This document shows, one piece after another, positions 1 through 9,407 of a stretch of 55,816 nucleotides of DNA (its first letter is position 1; every line of letters starts with the position of its first letter). Where the stretch lies: NCBI GenBank assembly GCA_016179685.1, contig JACPCR010000084.1, forward strand, positions 1-55,816, read 5' to 3'. The stretch comes from Planctomycetota bacterium (GTDB lineage: Bacteria > Planctomycetota > PUPC01 > JACPCR01). The position numbers were made by a program, and so were the translations under genes. The notes beneath the pieces are model-generated. The model was not told where the DNA came from, did not search any database, and saw nothing but the letters and a program-made list of their open reading frames with translations.

Positions 1-40
1 CAAGTCCTCGGGCACAACCACCGAGAGCACAAAGAGCGCC

Positions 41-70
41 CCTGCGCACACATGTTCAACTGTGCGCAGG
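41..70. repeat. 10-bp perfect hairpin upstream of aconitase
   Basis: CCTGCGCACA and its exact reverse complement TGTGCGCAGG enclose a 10-nt loop. The left arm plus loop is partly repeated at about 124-143. Nothing in 1-255 looks coding, and the window edge cuts off whatever lies upstream. It could be a terminator of an upstream gene (no T-run is visible) or a regulatory palindrome. Confidence 0.5.
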
Positions 71-140
71 GTGCGGGGACCCAGCTACCCGCGACACACA
101 GGGGCAACTCCGGGGTGCGGTCGGCTGCGCACACGTGTTC

Positions 141-186
141 AGCAGGCGCGTTCGGAAGTGCGGGTGCACTTCCGAACGCGCCTGCT
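141..186. repeat. 21-bp perfect hairpin with GGAAGTGC core
   Basis: A perfect inverted repeat has 21-bp arms (141-161 and 166-186) around a 4-nt loop GGGT. The inner core is GGAAGTGC/GCACTTCC. The same core recurs in hairpins at 15914, 29309 and 30195, with weaker relatives at 18754, 37382 and 42521, but each has different outer arms. It lies 70 nt upstream of the aconitase start and could sit in its 5' leader. Confidence 0.75.
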
Positions 187-255
187 CGCTTGTTCGTTCC
201 GCCGAGTCGTCCTTATAATATCTCATGAGTTGCTTCCCAATGAGGAGTCCACACC

Positions 256-2985
256 GTGAGTAACAGCTTTGGCAGCCAGGCGACCCTTCGCGTGGGGGAC
301 CGGAAGTACACCTATTATCGGCTGGCAGCGGTGGAGAAGGCGGTCCCGGCCGCGGCGCGCCTGCCCTATTCACTCAAAATCCTGCTGGAGAATCTGCTCC
401 GGACCGAGGATGGGCGCAGCGTGACAAGCGAGGATATCGAGGGACTGGCCCGATGGGAGGCCCAGGCCGTCCCCGAGCGCGAGATCGCCTTCAGCCCGAG
501 CCGGGTGCTGCTCCAGGATTTTACGGGTGTTCCGGCGGTGGTGGACCTGGCCGCCATGCGGGATGCGATGCAACGGATGGGGGGCGACGCCCGGAAGATC
601 AATCCGCTGCAGCCGGCCGAGCTGGTGATCGATCATTCCGTGCAGGTCGATGCCTTTGGAAGCCCGCTGGCCTTCAGGAACAACGCGGAGCTGGAATTCC
701 AGCGCAACCGTGAGCGCTACGCGTTCCTCAAGTGGGGCCAGGAGGCGTTCCAGAACTTCCGCGTCGTTCCACCCGACACGGGCATCGTGCACCAGGTGAA
801 CCTCGAATACCTGGCCCGAGTCGTCTTCGACCACGACGACGGCAACGGACTGACGGCCTACCCGGATACGCTCGTCGGGACGGATTCACACACGACGATG
901 ATCAACGGGCTCGGCGTCCTCGGGTGGGGCGTCGGTGGAATCGAGGCGGAAGCGGCCCTGCTGGGCCAACCCGTCTCCATGCTTATCCCGCAGGTTGTCG
1001 GCTTCCGGCTCTCCGGCCAGCTCGCCGAAGGCTCGACAGCGACCGATCTGGTTCTCACGGTCACCCAGGTGCTCCGGAAGAAGGGAGTTGTCGGCAAGTT
1101 CGTCGAATTCTTCGGAGAGGGGCTGGCCTTGCTGCCTTTGGCGGACCGGGCGACGCTATCGAACATGGCGCCGGAGTACGGGGCCACCTGCGGCATCTTT
1201 CCCATCGACGCGGAGACCTTGCGATTCCTGCGGTTCACGGGCCGGCCCGAAGCCCGGGTCCGTCTCGTCGAGGCCTATGCCAAGGAACAGGGGCTCTTCC
1301 ACACCGCACAAACGCCTCCGGCGATTTACTCCGATGTCCTCGAGCTGGACCTGGCCACGATCGAGCCGAGCCTGGCGGGTCCGAGCCGGCCGCAGGACCG
1401 TGTGAAGCTCGGCGACGCCGGCCGAGCCTTCCGCGAATCGCTTCCCGAGCTGCTGCGCACGGCCAAGCCGAAGAAGAAGGCCGGGGAGACGGTCGGGGCC
1501 GCCGGGGGCCGGGCCGCATCGGCCACGGCCGTCGCCGAGCCCGAGACGCCCAAGTTGCAACACGGGGCCATTGTCGTCGCTGCCATCACGAGTTGCACCA
1601 ATACGTCCAATCCTTCCGTCATGATCGCCGCAGGCCTGCTCGCCCGAAAGGCCGTCGAGCGCGGACTCGAGACCCGCTCCTGGGTCAAGACCAGCCTCGC
1701 ACCCGGGTCAAAGGTCGTCACGGACTACCTGACGGATTCCGGGCTGATGCCCTTCCTCGAGAAGCTGCGTTTCCACCTGGTGGGTTACGGCTGCACAACC
1801 TGCATCGGGAACAGTGGACCCCTGCCGCCCGAGGTCTCCCGGGCCATCCAGGAAGGCAACCTCGTCGCCGTATCCGTGCTCAGCGGCAACCGCAACTTCG
1901 AGGGTCGAATCCAGTCGGAAGTCCGGGCCAATTACCTCGCCTCGCCGCCCCTCGTCGTCGCTTACGCCTTGGCGGGCCGGATCGACCTGGACATTCACAG
2001 CGAGCCGCTCGGTAACGACCGCGACGGCCGCCCTGTTTTCCTGCGGGACATCTGGCCCTCGCAGCGGGAGATTCAGGAGACGATGGCCCGGTCCGTGCGC
2101 TCCGACATGTTTGAGAAGGAGTACGGCGAGGTCTACCGGGGCGATGAGCGATGGAGGTCCCTCGCCGCGCCGGGCGGCGATCGCTTCGCCTGGGACCCGA
2201 AATCGACTTACGTGAAGCATCCGCCCTACTTCGAGGGAATGACGCTCGAGCCGCCAGCCGTCTCGGATATCCGGTCCGCCCGCGTGCTCGCCTTCCTGGG
2301 CGACAGCATCACGACGGACCACATCTCGCCCGCGGGCTCGATTCCCCCCAGCAGCCCGGCGGGCCGATACCTGATCGCACACGGCGTCTCACCGGCCGAC
2401 TTCAACTCCTACGGGGCGCGCCGCGGCAACCATGAGGTGATGGTCCGGGGCACCTTCGCCAACGTCCGGCTCAGGAACAAGCTCGCGCCCGGCACGGAAG
2501 GCGGCGTGACGCGGCACCTGCCCGAGGGTGAAACGCTCACCATCTTCGATGCCGCCGAGAAATACCGGGCCCAAGGCGTCCCCCTCCTTGTCCTCGCTGG
2601 CAAGGAATACGGGGCCGGGTCCTCGCGGGACTGGGCCGCCAAGGGGCCGCGCCTCCTAGGCGTCCGAGCCGTCCTCGCTGAGAGCTACGAACGCATCCAC
2701 CGCAGCAACCTCGTCGGCATGGGCGTCCTCCCCCTCGAGTTCCCTGCTGGAATCACCGCCGAGTCCCTCGAACTCTCCGGCGAGGAGACCTTCGATGTCG
2801 ATGGACTCGCATCGGGCGTCGCCACCGGCTTCGCCTCGGGCCGCACCGTCACGGTCACGGCCTGCCGGGCCGGCGGCCGGGAGGCCCGCTTCCAGGCGCG
2901 GGTCCGCATCGATACGCCCCAGGAAATCCTTTATTTCCAGCACGGGGGCATTCTCCAGTTCGTCCTCCGGCAATTGCTGTCTTAG
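256..2985 (+). CDS. acnA: Aconitate hydratase (AcnA/IRP type)
   Basis: Interconverts citrate and isocitrate in the cytoplasm (TCA cycle or its reductive direction). The 909-residue length and domain order fit AcnA. The substrate-loop sequence [20 protein letters not shown] is present, and the 4Fe-4S ligands are visible as SCTNTSNPS and [11 protein letters not shown]. The C-terminal swivel domain carries [13 protein letters not shown] and [18 protein letters not shown] Lys/Ala/Gly-rich insert near residues 398-432 looks like a flexible linker not needed for catalysis. The start is GTG, preceded by GAGGAG with 8-nt spacing. The next gene starts 7 nt after the stop. The downstream 2-oxoglutarate:ferredoxin oxidoreductase could use the same pathway, but that is inference. 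Confidence 0.96.
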   Translation: MSNSFGSQATLRVGDRKYTYYRLAAVEKAVPAAARLPYSLKILLENLLRTEDGRSVTSEDIEGLARWEAQAVPEREIAFSPSRVLLQDFTGVPAVVDLAAMRDAMQRMGGDARKINPLQPAELVIDHSVQVDAFGSPLAFRNNAELEFQRNRERYAFLKWGQEAFQNFRVVPPDTGIVHQVNLEYLARVVFDHDDGNGLTAYPDTLVGTDSHTTMINGLGVLGWGVGGIEAEAALLGQPVSMLIPQVVGFRLSGQLAEGSTATDLVLTVTQVLRKKGVVGKFVEFFGEGLALLPLADRATLSNMAPEYGATCGIFPIDAETLRFLRFTGRPEARVRLVEAYAKEQGLFHTAQTPPAIYSDVLELDLATIEPSLAGPSRPQDRVKLGDAGRAFRESLPELLRTAKPKKKAGETVGAAGGRAASATAVAEPETPKLQHGAIVVAAITSCTNTSNPSVMIAAGLLARKAVERGLETRSWVKTSLAPGSKVVTDYLTDSGLMPFLEKLRFHLVGYGCTTCIGNSGPLPPEVSRAIQEGNLVAVSVLSGNRNFEGRIQSEVRANYLASPPLVVAYALAGRIDLDIHSEPLGNDRDGRPVFLRDIWPSQREIQETMARSVRSDMFEKEYGEVYRGDERWRSLAAPGGDRFAWDPKSTYVKHPPYFEGMTLEPPAVSDIRSARVLAFLGDSITTDHISPAGSIPPSSPAGRYLIAHGVSPADFNSYGARRGNHEVMVRGTFANVRLRNKLAPGTEGGVTRHLPEGETLTIFDAAEKYRAQGVPLLVLAGKEYGAGSSRDWAAKGPRLLGVRAVLAESYERIHRSNLVGMGVLPLEFPAGITAESLELSGEETFDVDGLASGVATGFASGRTVTVTACRAGGREARFQARVRIDTPQEILYFQHGGILQFVLRQLLS

Positions 2986-2992
2986 CGAAGCG

Positions 2993-5284
2993 ATGGCGCA
3001 CCGTCACGGGTCGCCCCTGTTTCTGATTCTCGCCCTCGCCCTCGTCTTCGGCCTGGGACACCAAAGCGGGGACTGGCCAGGGTATCTGGGCAATCCGTTC
3101 CTCGACGCGCCCAACATGTTCTACCCGCTCAGGGCCTGGGGCTTCGATCAGGTCCGAAACGGTGAAATCCCGCTCTGGAATCCCTTGATCCTCTGCGGGA
3201 TGCCGAACGTGGCGGAGATGCAGAGCGCCATCTTCTACCCGCCCAACCTGGTCTTCGCCTTCCTCCCGCCCGCCCGGGCCTACAACGCCTGCGTCATTCT
3301 GCACCTGTTCCTGGCAGGGTCCTTCACCTACGCCCTTCTGGTCTACTATCGGGCGAGCCGCGCCGCTGGCCTCGTGGCCGCCGTCATCTACATGTTCTGC
3401 GGGCCGCAGGTCACTCACCTCTTCGCGGGGCATCTTACTCTCCTCTGCGTCATCGCCTGGCCGCCCCTGCTCGTCCGCCTGTTCGACCACGCCGTGCGCC
3501 AGCCTTGCTGGAGGGCGGGCATGATGGGCGCCGGCGTCCTCGCCTTACAACTCCTTGCCGGCTACCCCCAGTGCGCACTGTATTCCGTTCACATGGCTCT
3601 GGCCCTCGGCATCGTCCTTACGGCATGGACATGGCGCAAGGAACGGGACGGCCACCGGCTCGCCAAGCGCCTGGCCATCCTTGCTGCCGGGCTCGGCTGG
3701 GGCTTTGCCCTTGCCGCAGTGCAGCTCCTGCCAGCCTTCGAGTTCGTTCCGCACTCGGTCCGCGCCGCGTTCAGCCGTGAATGGACCGCCACCCACTCGC
3801 TGCCGCCCGAACACCTTCTGACCTTGCTCATGCCCGGTTTCTTCGGCGTCGAACAGTACTGGGGCCGCGAGTTTCTCTGGGAGACCTGTGGGTACGTCGG
3901 CGTCGCAGGCCTCGTTTTCGCCCTTCTCGCCTGGTGTCACCCCCGCCGGAGGCTCGTCCTTTTCTTCGCGGCCCTCGCCGCGGGCAGCCTTCTACTGGCT
4001 CTCGGCCAATTCTCCTTCCTTTACCCGCTGGTCTACTCCACGGTCCCCGGTTACTCCCTCTTCCGCGGGCACGCGAAATACCTGGTCATCGCCGCCCTCG
4101 CCCTCAGCGTCCTCGCTGGACTCGGACTCGATTCCGCCCTTGCCATGGAGAAAACTCGACTGGCCCGGGCCGCGCGCGCCCTGGGCCTCGGTGGCCTCGC
4201 CCTTGCCGCTGCCTTTCTCCTTCTTGACCGCTCCTTTGCCCGCACAGAGGGCGTCCCCGAAATCTGGCGGCAAGTCATCGAGTGGGAGACGGGCGCAAGC
4301 GTGCAGGCTGGCGACGCCGGGATCGCCTTGACGTGGGAGCGGATGGTCCGGGAGGCCGGGCGATCGATTCTTTTCATCCTTTTGGCGGCAGCATGGCTGG
4401 GAGTCGCCTCGCACCGGGCCTCTTCTGCCCAGCGTATCGCAGCCAGCGGGTTCGGCCTGCTGCTGCTCGACCTCGCCTTCTTCGCCTGGCCGTTCTTCGC
4501 CGTCACCCCGGTCCCGCCTGAGTCCCAGCGGCCCCGGCGTCTCGAGGCGGCCGCGCCCGAAGACGCGCCTGGCTGGACGCGCCGGCCCGTGAAACCACAC
4601 CAACCCGTGAACCTGGGGATGTCCCAGGGACTCGCCACCTCCGAAGGCTACGTGGGCAACCTCCCCGCAGCCTATAGCGAGTTCTTCCGCATGGCGGAGG
4701 GGGACGATCCGACTCGGGTCGATTTCACGTTCCGGCGGTCCAAGAATACCCCGCTGTCCCGGTTGTTTGCCGAGGCGGGGCCGGCCTTGGGGCCTCCCCA
4801 GGAAGCAACCTCCATGGCGAGTTTTCCCAGAGCTTTCTGGATCGCAGCCCCCGCCTCCAGCCTCCCCCCGCGGCGGCCGCCTGAGCACGACCCGGACGCG
4901 CAGGCGCTGCCGCCCCGGCCATCCCTGTGGCCCGTGCCGGTCGCTTCATTGGATAGGGCCCTGACTCCGGTGGACCTCGAGCAATACGGGAATCAAAGCG
5001 TACGAATCCGTGTACCCGGAAATGCAGAAGGCTGTCTTCTCCTCACCGATACTTACTACCCTGGCTGGAGCGCCCGGGTCGATGGGCGTCTTCGGCCCGT
5101 GTTCCCGGCGTATCATGCGTTCCGGGGCGTCCCGGCTCGCGCCGGCGATCAGAGGATAGAATTCGCCTACGAGCCCCTGAGCTTCCGGCTGGGCCTCGCC
5201 ATGAGCCTCTTTGCCGCCGCTTCCTGGCTGGGTTTTCTCGCCGCGCGCCGCATGAGACGATGGTCCCCGATCCGCCAATTCTGA
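2993..5284 (+). CDS. YfhO-family polytopic membrane protein
   Basis: A 763-residue multi-spanning membrane protein. The N-terminal outer loop carries the YfhO-like pattern APNMFYPLRAWGFDQ, then GEIPLWNPLILCGMPN and FYPPNLVF. About a dozen hydrophobic segments follow, and the C-terminal soluble part ends with TDTYYPGWSARVDG, which is typical of YfhO proteins. Family members are thought to act in glycosylation of surface polymers or glycolipid modification; the substrate here is unknown. The reading frame is open upstream inside acnA, but ATG at 2993 is the first sensible start because hydrophobic sequence begins right after it. The 7-nt gap to acnA suggests co-transcription. Confidence 0.8.
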   Translation: MAHRHGSPLFLILALALVFGLGHQSGDWPGYLGNPFLDAPNMFYPLRAWGFDQVRNGEIPLWNPLILCGMPNVAEMQSAIFYPPNLVFAFLPPARAYNACVILHLFLAGSFTYALLVYYRASRAAGLVAAVIYMFCGPQVTHLFAGHLTLLCVIAWPPLLVRLFDHAVRQPCWRAGMMGAGVLALQLLAGYPQCALYSVHMALALGIVLTAWTWRKERDGHRLAKRLAILAAGLGWGFALAAVQLLPAFEFVPHSVRAAFSREWTATHSLPPEHLLTLLMPGFFGVEQYWGREFLWETCGYVGVAGLVFALLAWCHPRRRLVLFFAALAAGSLLLALGQFSFLYPLVYSTVPGYSLFRGHAKYLVIAALALSVLAGLGLDSALAMEKTRLARAARALGLGGLALAAAFLLLDRSFARTEGVPEIWRQVIEWETGASVQAGDAGIALTWERMVREAGRSILFILLAAAWLGVASHRASSAQRIAASGFGLLLLDLAFFAWPFFAVTPVPPESQRPRRLEAAAPEDAPGWTRRPVKPHQPVNLGMSQGLATSEGYVGNLPAAYSEFFRMAEGDDPTRVDFTFRRSKNTPLSRLFAEAGPALGPPQEATSMASFPRAFWIAAPASSLPPRRPPEHDPDAQALPPRPSLWPVPVASLDRALTPVDLEQYGNQSVRIRVPGNAEGCLLLTDTYYPGWSARVDGRLRPVFPAYHAFRGVPARAGDQRIEFAYEPLSFRLGLAMSLFAAASWLGFLAARRMRRWSPIRQF

Positions 5285-5304
5285 CGTGAGGCGCGCAAGG
5301 GCCG

Positions 5305-5341
5305 AAAAAAGCGGCCTGGGGTGTGAGGAGCACCCCAGGCC
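5305..5341 (-). terminator. Rho-independent terminator of amt
   Basis: Read on the minus strand, GGCCTGGGGTG and CACCCCAGGCC form an 11-bp stem with a 7-nt loop, followed directly by GCTTTTTTC. It lies about 40 nt past the amt stop and between two convergent genes, so it probably also limits read-through toward the YfhO-like gene. Confidence 0.8.
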
Positions 5342-5379
5342 ACCAGGCAACCACCGAAAGGAGATGAGCAGGCAAACGA

Positions 5380-6846
5380 TCAGAGAACCGTGTCCTTGCC
5401 GTAGCACTCCATGCCGTGCTCGTGGAGGTCCAGCCCTTGCCGCTGGGCATCGTCGTTCATCCGCAGCCCCACGGTATTCGACAGCACAAAGAAAAGGATG
5501 AAGGCTGATACGGCGGTCCAGGCTCCGCAGGACAGCACGGAAATGATCTGGGAGATCAACTGATTGGGACTGTGATCGCCGAAGAAAAGCCCATCCACTC
5601 CGCCGTAGGGCTTCTGGGCGAAGAGCCCCACCGACAGGACGCCCCAGACGCCGTTGACCAGGTGAACCGAGATGGCGCCAACGGGGTCATCGATCTTCGC
5701 AGTTCGCTCGAAGAACAGGACGGAATAGACGACCAGGATGCCGGCGACAATGCCGATGATCACGGACGAAAGCGGGCTCACGTTGGCGCACGGCGCTGTG
5801 ATGGCTACCAGCCCGGCCAGGATGCCGTTGCAGACCATGCCGCCGTCGAAGAATCCAAACTTGAGCTTGGAAACGATGAGAGCGGTCACAGCACCGGCCG
5901 CGCCTGCCAGGTTCGTCGTTACGGCGATGGTGGCGAAGCCGCCGCCCCCGACCATGGCCGTCGAGCCGGGGTTGAAGCCGAACCAGCCGAGCCAGAGGAT
6001 GAATGTGCCCAGGACCGAGTAGCCGAAGTTATGGCCGGGGATGACGTTAACCTTCCCGTCCTTCCCGTATTTTCCGAGGCGGGGTCCCACCATCCAAGCG
6101 CCCACGAGGGCGCACCATCCGCCCACAGAATGCACCACACCTGAGCCTGCGAAGTCGATGTATGCCCCGTACTTCTGAGCCAACCAACCTTGAGAATCAC
6201 ACAGCCATCCGGCTCGGTTTCCTTCAGCACCGTAGAAGCTGGCCAGGCTGCCCCAGGCCCAGTGGCCGAAGACCGGGTAGATGATTGCGCTGATGAAGAC
6301 CGAATAGACCAGGTATGCCTTGAAGTTCGTCCGTTCGGCCATGGCCCCGGACACGATGGTTGCCGCGGTGGCGCAGAAGACAACCTGGAACAGCCAGAAT
6401 CCGAGCATCCGCGAGTTGACCGCGCTTCCGTCCCCCGTGAGCGCGGCGAAGCCCTCCGTGCTCCAGCCGAAGAGGCCGCCATGGGTCGCGCCAAACATGA
6501 CTCCGAAGCCGACAAGCCAGAAGGCCAGGGACCCAAAACAATAATCCAATACATTCTTAAGAAGGATATTAACTGCGTTCTTAGCTCTCGTGAAGCCAGA
6601 CTCGACGAATGCGAACCCGGCCTGCATCCAGAAGACCAGGAAACCGGCCACGCAGAGCCAAAGGAGGTCAGTTTCACCTCGCAGGGTCGAAATCTTACCG
6701 TCTAGGTCAGAGGAGACAGAAGCCAGAGTGGGCTCTGCCCCCTCCTCTGCGAAGGCCGGTGCGAGTGCCAATACCGTGCATAAGACCGTAAGGCCGGCTA
6801 GGGCCATTGGCTTGACTGACACGAAAGAAAGCTTCTTCAATTTCAT
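5380..6846 (-). CDS. amt: Ammonium transporter (Amt family) with signal peptide
   Basis: An inner-membrane ammonium channel of 488 residues. A cleavable signal peptide (about residues 1-33, ending APAFA) precedes the first helix WLCVAGFLVFWMQAGFAFVE. The twin pore histidines are visible in AGSGVVHSVGGW and GAISVHLVNGVWG. The C-terminal regulatory tail GLDLHEHGMECYG is intact. Start ATG has GGGAG just upstream. No GlnB/GlnK gene is adjacent, which is unusual for amt loci but not rare. A possible sigma-54 site lies at 6910-6926, and a degraded second amt start may lie at 7349. Confidence 0.96.
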   Translation of the reverse strand: MKLKKLSFVSVKPMALAGLTVLCTVLALAPAFAEEGAEPTLASVSSDLDGKISTLRGETDLLWLCVAGFLVFWMQAGFAFVESGFTRAKNAVNILLKNVLDYCFGSLAFWLVGFGVMFGATHGGLFGWSTEGFAALTGDGSAVNSRMLGFWLFQVVFCATAATIVSGAMAERTNFKAYLVYSVFISAIIYPVFGHWAWGSLASFYGAEGNRAGWLCDSQGWLAQKYGAYIDFAGSGVVHSVGGWCALVGAWMVGPRLGKYGKDGKVNVIPGHNFGYSVLGTFILWLGWFGFNPGSTAMVGGGGFATIAVTTNLAGAAGAVTALIVSKLKFGFFDGGMVCNGILAGLVAITAPCANVSPLSSVIIGIVAGILVVYSVLFFERTAKIDDPVGAISVHLVNGVWGVLSVGLFAQKPYGGVDGLFFGDHSPNQLISQIISVLSCGAWTAVSAFILFFVLSNTVGLRMNDDAQRQGLDLHEHGMECYGKDTVL

Positions 6847-6909
6847 CTCCCTTTCTCCTCAATGCCTCATTGACTGAATCAGTGATACCCAATCCGACCT
6901 ACAATTAGA

Positions 6910-6926
6910 AACAAAACCGGGGCCAT
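6910..6926 (-). promoter_or_regulatory. Possible sigma-54 promoter for amt
   Basis: On the minus strand ATGGCCCCGGTTTTGTT resembles the -24/-12 consensus: GG and TG are spaced by 10 nt, with mismatches at the A, G and final C of TGGCACG-N4-TTGC. It sits 64-80 nt upstream of the amt ATG, and nitrogen-regulated amt genes often use sigma-54. No RpoN or NtrC gene is in the window to support it. Confidence 0.35.
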
Positions 6927-7348
6927 TTTATTCAAAAAGGGCATAAAAAAGAGCAAATTCCTTTGCTAGAAGGCTTTCAATTGGGCTTTGAATTACTGCG
7001 ATCCTAACCTAACGACCATTGTTTGGTCGTCATTAACGCAGTAGGATTATTTATTGAGCATCAACATGGGTATCAGATCATTTTGTTAGCGTCTTTATCC
7101 AGTCTTCTGATAGCCTCACCTGCGGATGAACAAACAGCACTACAACCCACGCCTTATCACCGCTTATTAGGAGTTCTGAAGGCCGAAAAGTTGCTCAATT
7201 ACTTGTCATAAGCATTACAAGTTGGCTCTATCATAATTAACTGCTCATAATTAACGCATTAGACATCCTTCATAATGTGCTTTCGAACAGCGTGTTGCGT
7301 ATGTTTTGGACTAATTGGCTAATGAGGAATATATTTTGACAAACAGTT
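6927..7348. other. AT-rich intergenic island without a convincing gene
   Basis: About 420 nt clearly lower in G+C than its neighbours. A 62-codon TTG-initiated frame at 7023-7211 has no recognisable motif and no ribosome binding site, so I do not call it a gene. The island contains a complex palindrome at 6995-7047 and a direct repeat TCATAATTAAC at 7231 and 7245 (14-nt period). It may be foreign DNA or the divergent promoter region of amt. Confidence 0.5.
6995..7047. repeat. Nested and crossed palindrome in AT-rich island
   Basis: ACGACCA (7012-7018) pairs with TGGTCGT (7024-7030) around a 5-nt loop. ACTGCG (6995-7000) pairs with CGCAGT (7037-7042) outside it. ATCCTA (7001-7006) also pairs with TAGGAT (7042-7047), crossing the previous pair. 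It could be an operator, recombination site or structured RNA. Confidence 0.5.
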
Positions 7349-7645
7349 ATGCAACATGTTCATTTAACTATCATTTGGGAGAAATTTCACAAAATGGCAT
7401 CCAGCAGCCTTATTAGGAATCTTGAATGGCCGGCGTGGTTGCCTTATGGGAGAAACAGCCTCTTACCGGCATGTATTGCTGCTCTGATAGGGGGCATCAT
7501 CGTAAGCGGTCCACTATCGGCCGAGGGTGATGGCCGGGCTGCTCCGACGGTCGCAGACGCCATGGCTGCGGCCGCTGACCTGAAAGTCGCCGCTGATACG
7601 GTTTGGACGCTATCGAAGGCCTTCATTGTTATAGAAAACGGGTAA
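7349..7645 (+). pseudogene. Probable 5' remnant of an ammonium transporter gene
   Basis: A 98-codon frame (a later ATG lies at 7394). It encodes a signal-peptide-like stretch (LLPACIAALIGGIIVSGPLSA), then a segment ending ADTVWTLSKAFIVI, and stops. Amt proteins have exactly this order: signal peptide, short acidic/Ala-rich segment, then first helix of the form DTVWTLxxAFLVFFMQAGFA. The similarity breaks at the point where the helix should continue. I infer a truncated amt start next to the intact amt. A small secreted protein is the alternative. Confidence 0.4.
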
Positions 7646-7750
7646 ACGATTCACCCGAATTTACTGAGAAGTTGCTTTCGGCTAACTTAAACGACTGTCA
7701 TGAGGACAGTTACACAACGTGTGTCATAACCTCCATGCCTCGTTCGGATT

Positions 7751-7778
7751 TTGACAAACCTCGATTTCGGGATAAGTT
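7751..7778 (+). promoter_or_regulatory. Possible sigma-70 promoter upstream of receiver gene
   Basis: A perfect TTGACA -35 box at 7751-7756 is followed after 16 nt by TAAGTT (7773-7778), a weak -10. It is 78 nt upstream of the receiver-protein ATG. An identical TTTTGACAAAC string also occurs at 7334, upstream of the amt remnant. Confidence 0.35.
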
Positions 7779-7855
7779 AAATATTGCTGCGAAGAGTCCT
7801 CTTTGTGCGAGGGAGCGGGAAACCCGCGGAATAAGCGCTTGGGGAGGGGGAACAC

Positions 7856-8251
7856 ATGCAGACCATCCTGATCGTCGACGAGGACATGGGCACACGCCTT
7901 CAGCTCATCAAGGAACTGCTCGGAGAGGAATACCACATCCAACTCGCCTCAGACGTCCGCGAGGCCTATTCCAAGAGTCGCCATTGCCCGCCCCACGCAG
8001 TCATTCTCAATTGCACCTCGACCAACAGGGAGGCGCTGGACGCCTTTTGCATGATGTTAAGCCGGGAAGCCCGCTGCCTCTTCATCTTCCACGGTCCCGA
8101 GGCCCGTTCAATTCAGGCTCTCTCCTACCTCGCTGACCCTTCCGTGGTTGTGATACCCAGCCTGGACGGTCCGAAGTTGCAGCAAGTACTGCAGTCGGCG
8201 TTCAAAGGCCGGCGTGTCCAGGGGCACTTGAGCCCGATTACACTGGATTAA
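7856..8251 (+). CDS. Stand-alone receiver-like protein lacking phospho-Asp
   Basis: A 131-residue protein with the fold pattern of a response-regulator receiver domain and no output domain. The start ILIVDED keeps the acidic pocket (D8, E9, D10). In beta-3 the expected phospho-accepting Asp is Asn: HAVILNCTS, N52. The conserved Lys-Pro of beta-5 reads VIPSLD, so the Lys is missing too. It is therefore probably a pseudo-receiver acting by constitutive protein contact, or a decaying gene. It has a strong purine-rich site (GGGGAGGGGG) before ATG. The stop codon overlaps the start of the dispersed repeat at 8249. Confidence 0.75.
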   Translation: MQTILIVDEDMGTRLQLIKELLGEEYHIQLASDVREAYSKSRHCPPHAVILNCTSTNREALDAFCMMLSREARCLFIFHGPEARSIQALSYLADPSVVVIPSLDGPKLQQVLQSAFKGRRVQGHLSPITLD

Positions 8252-8459
8252 GGCGGGCGAAGCCTGCAACCCAACACGGCTCGGAAAGGTGGCATGGCTC
8301 AGGGTTCAGGAATCAACTGATACCCGACCCGCCTCCCACTGGGACAAGTCTGGCGGGACACCTGTCAACTTCTCCGCCGGATGCCCGTCGGGTGCCCACC
8401 GGGTGCTTACGTAGTGGGCGCGGCGCGGGGCGCGGAGAAATGACACCCTAAGACTCTAA
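8249..8459 (-). repeat. Dispersed ~200-bp repeat, copy A
   Basis: Its reverse complement closely matches 30262-30455. Both copies run from TTAGAGTC through CTTCTCCGCGCCCCGCGC, a GC-rich stretch of about 11-nt units (three here, two in copy B), GGCGGAGAAGTTG, GTGTCCCGCCAGACTTGTCC, and CAGTTGATTCCTGAACCCTG, to CTTCGCCCGCCTTAA. Inner inverted repeats (ACTTCTCCG with CGGAGAAGT, CCCGCC with GGCGGG) predict a branched fold. It fills the gap between two convergent genes and overlaps both stop codons. Confidence 0.85.
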
Positions 8460-9406
8460 TCGGCGCCTGAAATCATGTCGATCAGCGCCATCGTCCGAGC
8501 GGCGTCCTCGAGGTCGCACGCGGGGAACGGAAGCGGCAAGCCGGTCCGGACGCACTCGAGAAACGTCCGGTCCTGCTTCAGAAATCCCGCCTTGTATTTC
8601 CGGTCGTCTTCATCCGCCTCGAGGGCGATGGGGTCGTGCCCACGGCGCTCAAAAGTGATGCAGTCGAATCCCGGATTGGAGGTGAGCGTCACGCCGGGTC
8701 CGCGGACCTCGAAGCGATGTCCGCCCGGGGCGGACCAATCCATGGCCGCGCGGCCCAGAGCCCCGTTTTCATATTCCAGGATGGCCGCGCAGGAGTCCGC
8801 CATCGGGCCTTCGAAGGTGCGCTGGACCGCGGAGACTCGGGCCACCTCGCCTCCAAAGTAACGCAGAAGGTCCAGCGCATGAATGCCGTTGGCCGCGCCC
8901 CACCTCCGGAGCACCTCCTCGGGAAACTTAGTGCCCTTCCGAATGCGGTCCAGGTCCTCGTGCGCCTCTACGGTCACACTCCGGACGGGGCCCGCTTCCA
9001 GGAGCATCCCGCGACCCCGAAGAATCGCAGAGTAGAAACGCCGGTTCACTCCGACCATCGCCAGGGTTTTTCGTTCGCGGGCGAGCCGCGCCAGGTCGCG
9101 GGTCTGACGGGTGTGAAGTCCCGGCGGCTTCTCGAGGAACGTGGGGACGCCGGCACGCAGGAACGCGCTGGCGACCTCGGACACGGCCAGCACGCTGACG
9201 AGCACGAAGACCGCGTCGGGTCGATCGTCCTCGAGCAGCGGCCGGATCGAGTCGTGCCGCCGTTCCACTCCAAAGCGCTCCCCGGTCTCTTGAAGCATCC
9301 GGGCATCGCGGTCCGCCAGCGCCAGATGGATGTCCGGGAGGTCTCGGAGGACGGCGAGATGTTTCTGGGCGATGTTTCCAGCCCCGATCACGGCGACGTG
9401 AAGCAT
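8456..9406 (-). CDS. Gfo/Idh/MocA family NAD(P)-dependent oxidoreductase
   Basis: A 316-residue dehydrogenase, probably acting on a sugar or cyclitol. The N-terminal Rossmann motif is VIGAGNIAQKH, and the family signature EKP is in FLEKPPGLH (near residue 93), followed by VGVNRRFY. The C-terminal GFO/IDH/MocA alpha/beta domain spans about residues 125-310. It starts 1 nt from the stop of the upstream DUF4838 gene, so the two are probably co-transcribed for glycan metabolism. The TAG stop lies inside dispersed repeat copy A. The substrate cannot be told from sequence. Confidence 0.9.
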   Translation of the reverse strand: MLHVAVIGAGNIAQKHLAVLRDLPDIHLALADRDARMLQETGERFGVERRHDSIRPLLEDDRPDAVFVLVSVLAVSEVASAFLRAGVPTFLEKPPGLHTRQTRDLARLARERKTLAMVGVNRRFYSAILRGRGMLLEAGPVRSVTVEAHEDLDRIRKGTKFPEEVLRRWGAANGIHALDLLRYFGGEVARVSAVQRTFEGPMADSCAAILEYENGALGRAAMDWSAPGGHRFEVRGPGVTLTSNPGFDCITFERRGHDPIALEADEDDRKYKAGFLKQDRTFLECVRTGLPLPFPACDLEDAARTMALIDMISGAD

Positions 9407-9407
9407 G

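Noticed and set aside
7023..7211. 62-codon frame in the AT-rich island
   Set aside because: TTG start without ribosome binding site, no motif, and it begins inside a palindrome.
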